DNA from: Colwellia maritima
GTDB lineage: Bacteria; Pseudomonadota; Gammaproteobacteria; Enterobacterales; Alteromonadaceae
Reading direction: 5' to 3'
Assembly: GCF_022669015.1 (NCBI RefSeq)
Contig: NZ_JAKKSL010000002.1
Coordinates: 682,001-746,000 of the forward strand
Length of the DNA stretch: 64,000 nucleotides
Part shown: one piece after another, positions 1 to 9,625 of the stretch
Numbering within the stretch: the stretch's first letter is position 1
Layout: every line of letters begins with the position of its first letter
Notes under the pieces: model-generated
What the model was told of the DNA's origin: nothing
Databases searched by the model: none
The model's input: only the letters and a program-made list of their open reading frames with translations
Position numbers and translations under genes: made by a program

Positions 1-356
1 ATCTCTTTCTTCTGCTATTTTTATAATAGTAGTGGTGGAGAACCTTCAATAATATCGGCCACAGGTTTACCGCCAGGAAATTCTGCACCCTCTAATTCTT
101 CTAAACAAAATTTATCAATACGTTCTTTAACTTTTATGTGTAAATCATCAATTGAGCGCTGATATATCTCTTCTATCGTGCCTTCCGCAATATAAGAATT
201 AATTATCGAAGCTGAATTAGGATTGATGGGTTCAATTACATACAAAAAATGAATTTTTGCATTCATTTGTTTCGCTAAACTCACCGCCATACGGAAAGCA
301 GGTCTGGTGTGTTTACCAAGATCTGTTGCATATAAAATTGTATTGATTTCTGTCAT
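1..356 (-). CDS. Universal stress protein (UspA family), partial and frameshifted
   Basis: Cytoplasmic stress protein of the Usp fold. The N-terminus has the typical beta-alpha start (ILYATDLGKHTRPAF, then MAVSLAKQMNAKIHFLYVIEP) and the later VADIIEGSP segment that precedes the nucleotide-binding region in this family. The reading frame stops after EGSPPLLL, but one base shift near position 38 restores TTIIKIAEERD, the usual Usp continuation, up to the window edge. The gene therefore continues to the left of the window and carries a one-base deletion, probably a sequence error. The start at 356 is supported by the family N-terminus. A perfect FNR-type box lies about 75 bases upstream, so oxygen-limitation control is likely. 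Which Usp paralogue this is cannot be decided. Confidence 0.85.
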
Positions 357-431
357 GATCGTCTCGTTAGTTATTTCGTTAATTATTGATTCAGGTATAT
401 GTTAAGAATACAAAGTACACAAAAAACTTAT

Positions 432-445
432 TTGATTCATATCAA
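432..445. promoter_or_regulatory. FNR/CRP-type operator upstream of the usp gene
   Basis: TTGATTCATATCAA is an exact match to the FNR consensus TTGAT-N4-ATCAA. It sits about 75 bases upstream of the usp start codon (minus strand), a position suited to activation with a short leader. Regulation of usp genes by FNR-type factors is established in other gammaproteobacteria; that it acts here is inference. Confidence 0.65.
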
Positions 446-450
446 TGATA

Positions 451-520
451 ATACCAGTTTCATTAATTAAGTGATCTATTTTTAATGTAGAAATGATCAC
501 ATCTTAGCTGAGATTGGTAT
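451..520. repeat. Short dispersed repeat with ATACCA terminal inverted ends (copy A)
   Basis: A 70-base intergenic element that starts ATACCAGTTTCATTAATTAA and ends GAGATTGGTAT, so its ends form an imperfect inverted repeat. A second copy with the same order of motifs (AAGTGATCTA, then GTAGAAATGATCA, then GAGATTG) lies at 8106-8184. It contains no gene. It looks like a MITE- or REP-like element; mobility is not shown. Confidence 0.6.
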
Positions 521-585
521 AACCTTTACCATTGAACTTTTTAATGAAAATCACTATTCATTTGCTTGGTGTAATGGTAAGGATT

Positions 586-2776
586 TTAATTTGGTCTTGC
601 TTGCCTCATAGCGATAACTAATTGGTCAACCGAGTCTGTATTGAAAAAGTTCTCCAATGAAACGGGTAATTTTTGTAGCCAGTTAGGGTGTTCATCAATT
701 GTGCCTGGAATATTCACTTGTTCTACAGATTCAATCGCATCTTCAAGGGGGATCAGTTGAATATAACTGGGTGCCTCGGCTAAATATTTTTGCACCGCAA
801 TCGTTAATTCCGTTGTCATTTCTGGTGGATTTTGTGCAGGTGCTTTATTTATATCGAGCACTTGCATGTCATTTAACGCGTCAATAAGCATTGCTCTTTC
901 GCTAGCTCGGCCATTGCGTTCATGTTCACCTGCCTCTGCACTTGGATAAAGATTAAGTAATTCACGCCATTGTAAATCACGTCCTTGCCACCAACCCGTT
1001 AATGTAGCGGTGTCATGGGTTGAAATAGTGACTACTGATTGTTCTGGATATAAATCGGGACGCTTAAATAACCCTGATTCCCAACGTTCAAAAAACATAA
1101 CTTTAAAAGATAACAAACCAAAGATTATGCATTATTTCACTGAAGCCATCAGGTACGTTCCCTAGATCTTCACCAATTACAATACATTGATTTCGTTGTG
1201 ATTCTAGCGCAATAATTCTCAGTATTTCATCAAATGGAAACCTTATATATATACCTTCGTTGGCGGGCATGTTTGGGGCAATCCAATACTGACGCATTAA
1301 ACCTAAAATATGATCAATGCGAAGTGCACCGGCATATTGCATATTGCTTCGTAGGGCATGTACTAAAGGTTGATATCCTTTCGCTTTTAACGTGACAGGG
1401 CTCATAGGGGTTAAGCCCCAATTTTGTCCTAATGCATTCATACCATCGGGTGGCGCTCCGATAGCGGCACCGGCGACATATAACTCTTGATCTGACCAAA
1501 CATCAACACCTGAACCATCACAGCCAACAGCTAAATCTAAATACAAGCCAATTTTCATTTGTTTAGCTTTGGCAGCTTTTTTAACTGCTGTTAATTGATG
1601 ATGGGCTATCCATTGTATAAAACAGAAATACTCAATACGTTCTTGATGAGTCTTTTGAAACTCAACAACCTCTGCGCTGTTTACCCTCTGATAGGCTTCA
1701 GGCCATGAAGTCCGGCCATAGGCATGTTCGTTAATGTTTCTAAAATACTCATACAGCGCATCAAAGGTAGCAAATTGCTGTAAGTTTTCACCCTGATCTT
1801 GCTTAAATTGTGAATAAGCCTGATGTTGTTTTAAATTACTGGTTGTTTTATTGGCAATGAAATCATTAAAGATTAATCCTAACACCTCAAATTTTAAAGC
1901 GGCAACGGCTACATAATCCACCTGTTCAGATGCTTTTGCTTTTAATAGTTTTTGTTGAAAATCAGCACTATTCACTCGGTTTTGAACCTGCAGACATGAT
2001 GAAAACTGTGCTACAGCAGTCACGTCTATATAAAGTGGATTTAAAAAGCATCGACTTGACGGAGAATAAGGGCTTCTATGTCTTGCCGGATTGTTTTGAT
2101 AAAGCGGATGTAATGGGTTTATGCCAATAGTTGCAGCACCTTGTTCAGCTGACTGCTCAACCAAGGTATGCAAATCACTAAAATCACCAATGCCCCAATT
2201 GTTTTCACTTTTCAATGAATATAACTGTGCTGTAAAACCCCATACCTTTTTATCACTGGCTTGTTTTGGACTATAACAGCATTGAGGGGCATAAATTAAT
2301 GTACAGTGTTGTGTTATTTCGCCTAAAGTTACCGCCAGTTGGTGGTATAAAACTTGTAGTGCAGGTAAGGGTAGTTGATACAAAGAATAGTGTTTGTCAT
2401 TGAGTTGTTTATTATCAAGCAAATGCAATTCGTTGACTAAAATACAACCTGTAATTTGTTCATCAAATTCTGTAATTATTTTCCAGTTAACTGTCGTATT
2501 GCTGTCAGTTAAAACAAGCGAGTCAGGAATGCTTAACTTAATGAAATGTTGTTTTTCTTCAAGCTTGGCTATATGTGTTGTAGGCAGCATTGTTTGCCAT
2601 TGAGCATTTTCTAATTTTTCTATTGATGCAATAAGTGACTCATCATCTAATGAGTACCCCATAGCCGATAACAAGGCTCGTCTTGCTTGGTCTTTAACAA
2701 AGACTTGTTCACCAAATGTGCCTGTGTAACTCGAACAAAATCCGACTAATTCGGCTAGTCTTTCAACTAAATGCAT
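586..2776 (-). CDS. malQ: 4-alpha-glucanotransferase (amylomaltase), frameshifted
   Basis: Transfers alpha-1,4-glucan segments between maltodextrins, in the cytoplasm, and belongs with the glycogen-degrading enzymes next to it. GH77 signatures are clear: KVWGFTAQLYSLKSENNWGIGDFSDL near residue 180 (shown here as one conserved block), RIDHILGLMRQYWIA near 485, and GEDLGNVPDGF near 535. The total of about 729 residues matches proteobacterial MalQ. The frame breaks near 1118-1126: the first part reads IMHNLWFVIF and stops, while one base change gives MHNFGLLSFKVMFFERWESG, the family sequence, which continues to the stop at 586. The gene is divergent from the CBM48/glgX side, with a 13-base palindrome (2808-2820) in its leader. 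The break is probably a sequence error rather than decay. Confidence 0.9.
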
Positions 2777-2807
2777 TTATAATCCTTTTTGGTTATGAAA
2801 TAAAATT

Positions 2808-2820
2808 ACATTTAATGTAG
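2808..2820. promoter_or_regulatory. Small palindrome in the malQ/CBM48 divergent promoter region
   Basis: TACATTTAATGTA is a 13-base palindrome around a central T, 32-44 bases upstream of the malQ start. It lies in the 250-base AT-rich space between malQ and the divergent CBM48 gene. It could be an operator for a sugar-responsive repressor, but no consensus was matched and chance is possible in such AT-rich DNA. Confidence 0.25.
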
Positions 2821-3026
2821 TTTAAACAACAATTAGGTTAAAATATCATCGTTTTTTGTTTTGATAATAACGAAAAATATTATATAGCTTATAAAATGTT
2901 ATTTTGCTACAAAAGGTATTTGATAGATAATGCTCATTAATAACGCCACTCAATAAGTAGTTTATACTAGTTTTGAGGTTTATTTACTATTCATTTTACA
3001 CCAATAACAAATTACTGGAGAAAATA

Positions 3027-3323
3027 ATGTTAACTAAAAAGTTTTTTAAAACCAAAGATGAAGCGGAAGTTACTTTTGAATTTACTCGTAGTGATGTTTC
3101 ATCGGTTGCCTTGTTTGCAGATTTTAATGATTGGCAAGCTATCGAAATGAAGTTCAATAAAAAATCGAAAAGTTTTAAAACTAAAGTGCGACTACCCAAG
3201 GATGGTACTTTTCATTTTAAGTATTTGTTGAATAATACTGAATGGGAAAATGATTATAAGGCGGATCAGTATCAACCTAATGCGTTCGGTACTGAGAATA
3301 GTGTGGTGACTACCGTAAATTAA
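3027..3323 (+). CDS. Small stand-alone CBM48 glycogen-binding protein (AMPK-beta-like domain)
   Basis: A 98-residue cytoplasmic protein made almost entirely of one CBM48/isoamylase-N domain. Residues 30-40 give VALFADFNDWQ, and the end gives FHFKYLLNNTEWENDYKAD, both typical of the glycogen-binding fold in AMPK beta subunits and branching/debranching enzymes. There is no catalytic domain. The start at 3027 is preceded by GGAG seven bases upstream; a longer reading from 2973 has no support. It sits between malQ and glgX, so it probably binds glycogen or tethers cluster enzymes to the granule. That role is inference. Confidence 0.8.
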   Translation: MLTKKFFKTKDEAEVTFEFTRSDVSSVALFADFNDWQAIEMKFNKKSKSFKTKVRLPKDGTFHFKYLLNNTEWENDYKADQYQPNAFGTENSVVTTVN

Positions 3324-3493
3324 AATTAAAATTAAATTTTTATTAATTTATGTATTTTTTGATAAAATAATGCTTAACTAGTTTTAGGTTATACATTTAC
3401 CAAATTTTTATGTAGTTAATGTTGGATTTAAAAAAACAAGTTTCCTGTATTTAATTTAGTTTTATACTGGTTATAAGTTGAAACGGGACATTT

Positions 3494-5584
3494 ATGGAAA
3501 TGTATAAGATGGAACCGGGTAGTGCTTATCCTATAGGCACTACTGTAGACGGTTCTGGTGTGAATTTTTCATTATTTTCAGCTAATGCTGAAAAAGTAGA
3601 ATTGTGTATTTTTGATGATCTAGGTCAGCAAGAATTAATGCGCTTCACCCTGCCTTTATGTGAACATAATCTGTGGCATGGATACCTTAAAGGTGCAAAA
3701 GTAGGCCTTGTTTATGGTTACCGTGTATACGGACCTTATCGACCAGAATTCGGTCATCGTTTTAATCATCATAAATTGTTATTAGATCCTTATGCTAAAG
3801 CATTAACGGGTCGTTTTTCTTGGTCGGACCGTCATTTCGCTTATATAGTTGGTGATCCCAAAAAAGATTTATCTTTTGATGAAAGAGATAATGCCGATGT
3901 GATGTTTAAAGCGGTTGTTGTCGATCCCTCGGCTTCGGGAATACCAAGGAAGCCCATAGCTTGGCAAAATACTGTCATTTATGAAGGGCATGTTAAAGGT
4001 TTAACCGCAATTAATGACAAAATACCTAGCGAATTAAGGGGGTCATTTTTAGGAATAAGTCATCCCGCGATGATAGCGCATTATCGGGCTATTGGTATTA
4101 CTACAATTGAATTACTACCCGTTCAGCAGTTTATTTCAGAACAATTCCTAACAGATAAAAATTTGTCTAATTATTGGGGATATAACTCATTAGGTTTTTT
4201 TGTTCCCCATAAAGATTATCTAAATCAGCATCAAATCATTGAATTTCAACAAATGGTAGACCAATTACATCAAGCCGGATTTGAAGTCATTATTGATGTT
4301 GTCTACAACCATACGTGCGAAGGCAACTGGCTTGGTCCAACGTTAAGTTTTCGTGGTATAGACAATAAATCGTATTATCGATTAAATCCTACCGAGCCTC
4401 GCTATTATATTAATGATACAGGATGCGGTAATACCCTTAATATTAGTCATCCTCGTGTTTTGCAAATGGTTATGGATAGTTTGCGATATTGGGTAAATAT
4501 TATGGGTGTTGATGGCTTTAGATTTGATTTGGCGACGATTTTAGCGCGCGAAGTAACAGGGTTTGACCCAAGTAATGGCTTCTTAGATGCTATTTTACAA
4601 GATCCAGTGCTAGCAACGGTTAAGGTAATTGCTGAACCTTGGGATATTGGTCCTGGTGGCTATCAATTAGGTGCTTTTCAAAGACCTTGGTCTGAATGGA
4701 ATGACCAATACCGTGATGCTATTAAACGGTATTGGCGTGGTGATAAAGGTATGTTACCTGAATTTGCACGACGAATTCATGGATCTAGTGATATTTTTGA
4801 ACACAGTGGTCGCCAACCTTATGCGAGTATTAATTTTCTTTGTAGTCATGATGGCAATACCTTACGTGATTTAGTAAGTTACCAAAAGCGACATAACGAG
4901 GCCAATGGTGAAAATAACCGTGATGGACATTCCGAAAATTTTTCAAACAATTATGGCGTTGAAGGTGAAACTACTGACACTACAATTTTAGCAATACGTC
5001 TAAGGCAAATTAAAAATATGTTGACCACCTTGATGTTTTCTCAAGGGGTTCCTATGTTGCTTGCGGGTGATGAATTAGGACGTACACAACAGGGAAATAA
5101 TAATTCATATTGTCAAGACAATGAAATCAATTGGCTTAATTGGCAAGATAATTCAGCGTTTAGTGAAGAGCTTATACCGTTTGTTGCCAGTTTAAGCCAA
5201 TTAAGATCACGTTTTCCCATGTTAGCTTATCGTCGTTTTATCCATAAAGATGAGAAAGATTCTCAAGTAGGCATAACTTGGCTTCATCATTCTGGACTTC
5301 CTATGCTCAAAGATCACTGGCATGCGCATCATGAAGCAACGCTAGGCTATATGATACATGAAAAACCAGAAAATTCTCCTGTGCTTTTATGTTTATACCA
5401 TGCAGGAAAAGAGCCTATAGAATTTCAGTTACCAGAGATTGAAAATGTGACTCATTGGCAAGTTGTAATAGATACCAATGCTAGCGCTATTCAAACAGAA
5501 AAACGCCATTTAGCCGCCGAGCGGAAGTTAACTATGGTGCCTTTTTCAACTATAGTTTTATTACATGAACTCAATGATTGCTAA
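3494..5584 (+). CDS. glgX: Glycogen debranching enzyme (isoamylase-type GH13)
   Basis: Hydrolyses alpha-1,6 branches of phosphorylase-limit glycogen in the cytoplasm. The protein has 696 residues, close to GlgX/isoamylase length. An N-terminal CBM48 region (GTTVDGSGVNFSLFSANAEK) precedes the GH13 barrel with all four conserved regions: DVVYNHTCEG near 270, DGFRFDLAT near 340 with the nucleophile Asp, AEPWDIGPGG near 380 with the acid/base Glu, and CSHDGNTLRDLVSY near 450. The reading frame is intact. It is followed after 51 bases by glgP; together they supply short oligosaccharides to MalQ. An ATG at 3500 is an alternative start. Confidence 0.95.
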   Translation: MEMYKMEPGSAYPIGTTVDGSGVNFSLFSANAEKVELCIFDDLGQQELMRFTLPLCEHNLWHGYLKGAKVGLVYGYRVYGPYRPEFGHRFNHHKLLLDPYAKALTGRFSWSDRHFAYIVGDPKKDLSFDERDNADVMFKAVVVDPSASGIPRKPIAWQNTVIYEGHVKGLTAINDKIPSELRGSFLGISHPAMIAHYRAIGITTIELLPVQQFISEQFLTDKNLSNYWGYNSLGFFVPHKDYLNQHQIIEFQQMVDQLHQAGFEVIIDVVYNHTCEGNWLGPTLSFRGIDNKSYYRLNPTEPRYYINDTGCGNTLNISHPRVLQMVMDSLRYWVNIMGVDGFRFDLATILAREVTGFDPSNGFLDAILQDPVLATVKVIAEPWDIGPGGYQLGAFQRPWSEWNDQYRDAIKRYWRGDKGMLPEFARRIHGSSDIFEHSGRQPYASINFLCSHDGNTLRDLVSYQKRHNEANGENNRDGHSENFSNNYGVEGETTDTTILAIRLRQIKNMLTTLMFSQGVPMLLAGDELGRTQQGNNNSYCQDNEINWLNWQDNSAFSEELIPFVASLSQLRSRFPMLAYRRFIHKDEKDSQVGITWLHHSGLPMLKDHWHAHHEATLGYMIHEKPENSPVLLCLYHAGKEPIEFQLPEIENVTHWQVVIDTNASAIQTEKRHLAAERKLTMVPFSTIVLLHELNDC

Positions 5585-5635
5585 ACATGAATGTAAATAT
5601 TTACAGCAGTCATTATAAATAGGAGTTACTAACTC

Positions 5636-8098
5636 GTGAACAAAAAAAATACGCTATGTGAAATCGCTGAAACAGATAGCAGTGTATTAATGAATGATCA
5701 TACATTCTCTGAAGATTTGGCCCGTCATTTTCACTTTTCATTAGGCCGAGATACGGTACAAGAATCACATTTATACCTTTATAATGCGCTTGCCATTACC
5801 ATTCGTGATCGCTTAGTTGCACAATGGAGAAAAACGCGCACAGATAGAGTAGGGCAACGACGCGTAGCCTATATTTCACTTGAATTTTTAATGGGCAGAG
5901 CACTCAATAATGCTATTTTAAATTTAAACTTAGATGATACGGTACGTAAAACGTTAAACGACTATTGTTGTGAATTAGAAGAAGTAGAGCAAGCCGAACA
6001 TGATCTTGGTTTAGGTAATGGTGGTTTAGGGCGTTTGGCTGCTTGTTTTTTAGATAGTTGTGCCAGTTTAGCCTTGTCTGTTATTGGTTATGGCATTCGT
6101 TATGAATACGGCATGTTTAATCAACAAATTAAAAATGGTAATCAAGTTGAACACCCTGATAATTGGTTAAGACATGGTAATCCATGGGAAATACCCGCTC
6201 CAGAAAAAGCGGTTAGAGTGAAGTTCTTTGGCAATGTTGATGTGATTACCCAAAAAGATGGTAAACAATATAGACAATGGAATAACACTCATGATGTATT
6301 GGCTGTTCCTTATGATATGCCAATTCCGGGTTATCAAAATGGTATTGTTAACACATTAAGATTATGGAAGTCTGAAGCAACGGATGAATTTGATCTTGAT
6401 GAGTTTAATGCCGGTAGTTATACCGAAGCTGTAGCTCGAAAAAACCTTGCCGAACAAATCACCATGGTTTTGTATCCAAATGATACCAGTGAAAATGGTA
6501 AAGAATTACGTTTAAGACAACAATACTTTTTGTCTTCAGCGTCGCTTCAAGATGTAATAAACACACATATAGAAATACATGGTATCAATTTCGATAATTT
6601 TGTAGAGTTTAATGGCTTTCAATTAAACGACACGCATCCGAGTATAGCGGTTGCCGAGTTAATGCGAATTCTTATGGATGACTATGAAATTTCGTGGGAT
6701 AACGCATGGCAAATCACATCGCAAACCATGGCGTACACTAACCATACTTTATTACCAGAAGCACTTGAAAAATGGCCGGTAAGGTTATTTGAAAATCTTT
6801 TACCACGAATTTTAGACATTATTTACGAAATCAACGCCCGGTTTTTACTACAAGTTGCCGTTTGTTGGCCTGGCGATAACGAAAAACAACAAACGTTATC
6901 CCTGATTGAGGAAGGACCAGAGCCTCACGTAAGAATGGCACATTTAGCGATAGTAGGTAGTTATTCGGTTAATGGTGTTGCAGCTTTACACACGCAACTA
7001 CTAAAAGCAGGTTTGTTCAGTGATTTTTATAAACTATGGCCTGAAAAATTTAACAACAAAACCAATGGGGTTACACCCCGTCGCCGGTTGTCACATTGTA
7101 ACAAAAGCTTATCCACTTTAATTAGTAGTAAAATAGGTAAAGAATGGGTGGGTGATTTATCACAAATTGCCAAGTTATCTGAATATGCTGCTGATAAAAC
7201 TTTTCAAAAGGAATGGCAAGAAAGTAAATTAACCAACAAAATTGCCCTTGCTGACTTTGTTGAGCAATCAACAGGTGTAGTATTTGATGTCAACATGATG
7301 TTTGATGTTCAAGTCAAACGTATTCACGAATACAAACGTCAATTACTTAATATTTTACACGTTATCGGATTATATGACCGTATACGTAAGGGCGATACCG
7401 ACGATATTACACCGCGTTGTGTTCTAATTGGCGGTAAAGCTGCTCCGGGTTATGCTATGGCAAAACAGATTATTAAATTAATTAATAATGTTGCTGATAC
7501 TATTAACTTAGATCCTAAAGCATCACCGTACTTACGTGTCGCTTTTATTCCAAATTATAATGTATCAGCAATGGAAATTATCTGTCCGGCTACTGATTTA
7601 TCAGAACAAATTTCAACTGCCGGTAAAGAAGCTTCTGGCACGGGAAATATGAAATTTATGATGAACGGTGCATTAACTATTGGCACCTTAGACGGCGCTA
7701 ATATCGAAATTAGAGATGCGGTTGGAGAGGATAACTTTTTCCTTTTTGGTGCTCACGCTGATGAAGTAGCGACGATTAAAGCAAACTATCAACCCAATAA
7801 CATCATCGCAAATTCACCGACTTTATCTGCCGTGATGCAATTATTAGAAAGTGGTCATTTTAATTTATTTGAACCAAAGATCTTTGATTCAATTATTCAA
7901 ACCATTCGTGACCCACATGACATGTGGTTAACAGCTTATGATTTTGACACCTATTTTGAAGCCCAACGTAATGTAGACCAATTGTATAAAAATAAAACGT
8001 TGTGGACCCAAAAGAGTATTTTAAACACGGCGGCAAGCGGTGTGTTTTCGAGTGATCATACGATCAGGCAGTATCGAGATGAAATATGGAAGCTATAG
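5636..8098 (+). CDS. glgP: Glycogen/maltodextrin phosphorylase
   Basis: Releases glucose-1-phosphate from glycogen ends with pyridoxal phosphate as cofactor. The 820 residues match the GT35 family. Visible signatures are EFLMGRALNNA near 82, LGNGGLGRLAACFLDS near 128 and EASGTGNMKFMMNGALTIG near 665, which holds the PLP lysine. The start is GTG at 5636, supported by AGGAG ten bases upstream. The frame is intact, unlike many neighbours. The gene lies between glgX and glgC and is probably cotranscribed with glgX. Confidence 0.95.
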   Translation: MNKKNTLCEIAETDSSVLMNDHTFSEDLARHFHFSLGRDTVQESHLYLYNALAITIRDRLVAQWRKTRTDRVGQRRVAYISLEFLMGRALNNAILNLNLDDTVRKTLNDYCCELEEVEQAEHDLGLGNGGLGRLAACFLDSCASLALSVIGYGIRYEYGMFNQQIKNGNQVEHPDNWLRHGNPWEIPAPEKAVRVKFFGNVDVITQKDGKQYRQWNNTHDVLAVPYDMPIPGYQNGIVNTLRLWKSEATDEFDLDEFNAGSYTEAVARKNLAEQITMVLYPNDTSENGKELRLRQQYFLSSASLQDVINTHIEIHGINFDNFVEFNGFQLNDTHPSIAVAELMRILMDDYEISWDNAWQITSQTMAYTNHTLLPEALEKWPVRLFENLLPRILDIIYEINARFLLQVAVCWPGDNEKQQTLSLIEEGPEPHVRMAHLAIVGSYSVNGVAALHTQLLKAGLFSDFYKLWPEKFNNKTNGVTPRRRLSHCNKSLSTLISSKIGKEWVGDLSQIAKLSEYAADKTFQKEWQESKLTNKIALADFVEQSTGVVFDVNMMFDVQVKRIHEYKRQLLNILHVIGLYDRIRKGDTDDITPRCVLIGGKAAPGYAMAKQIIKLINNVADTINLDPKASPYLRVAFIPNYNVSAMEIICPATDLSEQISTAGKEASGTGNMKFMMNGALTIGTLDGANIEIRDAVGEDNFFLFGAHADEVATIKANYQPNNIIANSPTLSAVMQLLESGHFNLFEPKIFDSIIQTIRDPHDMWLTAYDFDTYFEAQRNVDQLYKNKTLWTQKSILNTAASGVFSSDHTIRQYRDEIWKL

Positions 8099-8105
8099 TT
8101 AAATA

Positions 8106-8184
8106 ATACCAGTTTCATAAATTAAGTGATCTATTTGGTGATATTAGCAAGTAGAAATGATCATGGAGTTAGTGAGATTGATAT
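8106..8184. repeat. Short dispersed repeat with ATACCA terminal inverted ends (copy B)
   Basis: A 79-base element between glgP and glgC that starts ATACCAGTTTCATAAATTAA and ends GAGATTGATAT. It shares start, internal AAGTGATCTATTT, GTAGAAATGATCA and end with the copy at 451-520, with a different middle. It lies within a glycogen operon, so it may affect read-through from glgP to glgC. Confidence 0.6.
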
Positions 8185-8247
8185 AAGTGAACTAAATAAA
8201 TAGGCATGTTTTATTGCTTGTTAAATACAGTTTGTAAAGGAGGCACT

Positions 8248-9511
8248 ATGCCCAAATATGAAGAAAGAAGAATTAGTAGTTTAACAAAAGAAACGTATGC
8301 GCTGATTTTAGGCGGCGGGCGTGGTTCTAGGTTGTTTGAACTAACTGATAAAAGAGCAAAACCAACTACTTTTTTTGGTGGTAAGTTTAGAATCATCGAT
8401 TTTCCTTTATCAAATTGCATTAACTCTGGCATAAGACGCGTAGGTATTGCTACTCAATACAAATCTCATTCACTCATTCGTCACGTCAATCGCGGTCGTG
8501 GGACACTTCAAGAAAGAATTGGGTGAATCAATTGAAATTCTTCAAAGATCACAGCAAAAAGGCGATGGTTGGTATTTAGGTACAGCCAATGCTGTTTTTC
8601 AAAATATCGATATTATCAGACATGAATTACCAAAATATGTCATGATTTTATCGGGTGATCATGTTTATAGAATGGATTATGGTCCATTACTAGCTGAACA
8701 TGTTGCTAACGGTGCAGATATGACAGTGTGTTGTATTGAAGTACCTGTTGCTGAAGCTGTTGGATCCTTTGGTGTAATGACTGTGGATGAAGATAACCGT
8801 GTATGTCGGTTTGATGAAAAACCGGCTGTTCCATCTGAAGTACCAGGTAAACCAGGTATGACTTTGGCCTCCATGGGTAATTACATTTTCAACACTGAGT
8901 TCTTATTTGAACAATTAGAAAAAGATGCGGCTCAAGAAGCATCAAGTGGCGATTTTGGAAATGATATTATTCCAAAAATCATTGAATCCCACCGTGTGTT
9001 TGCCTATCCATTTAAAGATCCTGATAGTAGCAGGCAGCCATATTGGCGCGATGTAGGTACACTCGATTCATTTTGGGAAGCGAATATGGAATTAGTCACG
9101 CCTGTGCCTCAACTTGATATGTATGACGAAAATTGGCCTATTTGGACTTTCCAAGAACAAACTGCGCCGGCCAAGTTCGTGTTTGACCAAGATAATAGAC
9201 GAGGTATTGCCATTGATTCTACTGTTTCCGGCGGAGTTGTTGTTTCTGGCTCAACGGTTAAACGGTCTTTGTTGTTTTCAAAAGTGCGTATTAATTCGTA
9301 CTGTGATATTGACGAAGCCGTTATATTGCCCAGTGTTGTGGTAAATCGTAATTGTAAAATTAAAAAAGCCATTATCGATCGCAGCTGTGAAATTCCAGAA
9401 GGTATGGTGATTGGTTATAACCATGACGATGACCGTGCTAATGGCTTTAGAGTAACAGACAAAGGCGTGGTTTTGGTTACGCGAAGTATGATTATGGCTA
9501 TGGATAAATAA
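8248..9511 (+). CDS. glgC: Glucose-1-phosphate adenylyltransferase (ADP-glucose pyrophosphorylase), frameshifted
   Basis: Makes ADP-glucose from ATP and glucose-1-phosphate, the committed step of glycogen synthesis. The start ATG at 8248 is preceded by AAAGGAGG. Residues 19-34 give the nucleotidyltransferase loop ([20 protein letters not shown]), then [16 protein letters not shown]; later come [31 protein letters not shown] and a left-handed beta-helix C-terminus ([16 protein letters not shown]). Total length is about 420 residues as expected. The frame shifts near 8495-8502: HVNRG is followed by RGTLQERIG and a stop, while the next frame continues [14 protein letters not shown]. An extra base is the simplest cause, probably a sequence error. 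Confidence 0.92.
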
Positions 9512-9625
9512 GCCAATGATACATGTTCAGGTTTTTTCTGAACGTGAAAATCAACGCTCTTACTATCTATTGAATAATTGACATTGATTTTCAACACTGA
9601 TTTACCGGTATATTAGGAAAATATA

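Noticed and set aside
4671-4874. Second frame inside glgX
   Set aside because: Shadow of the intact glgX frame without codon or motif support.
8447-8526. Programmed frameshift in glgC
   Set aside because: No slippery sequence or downstream structure, and the same kind of break is spread over many unrelated genes, so an error is more likely.
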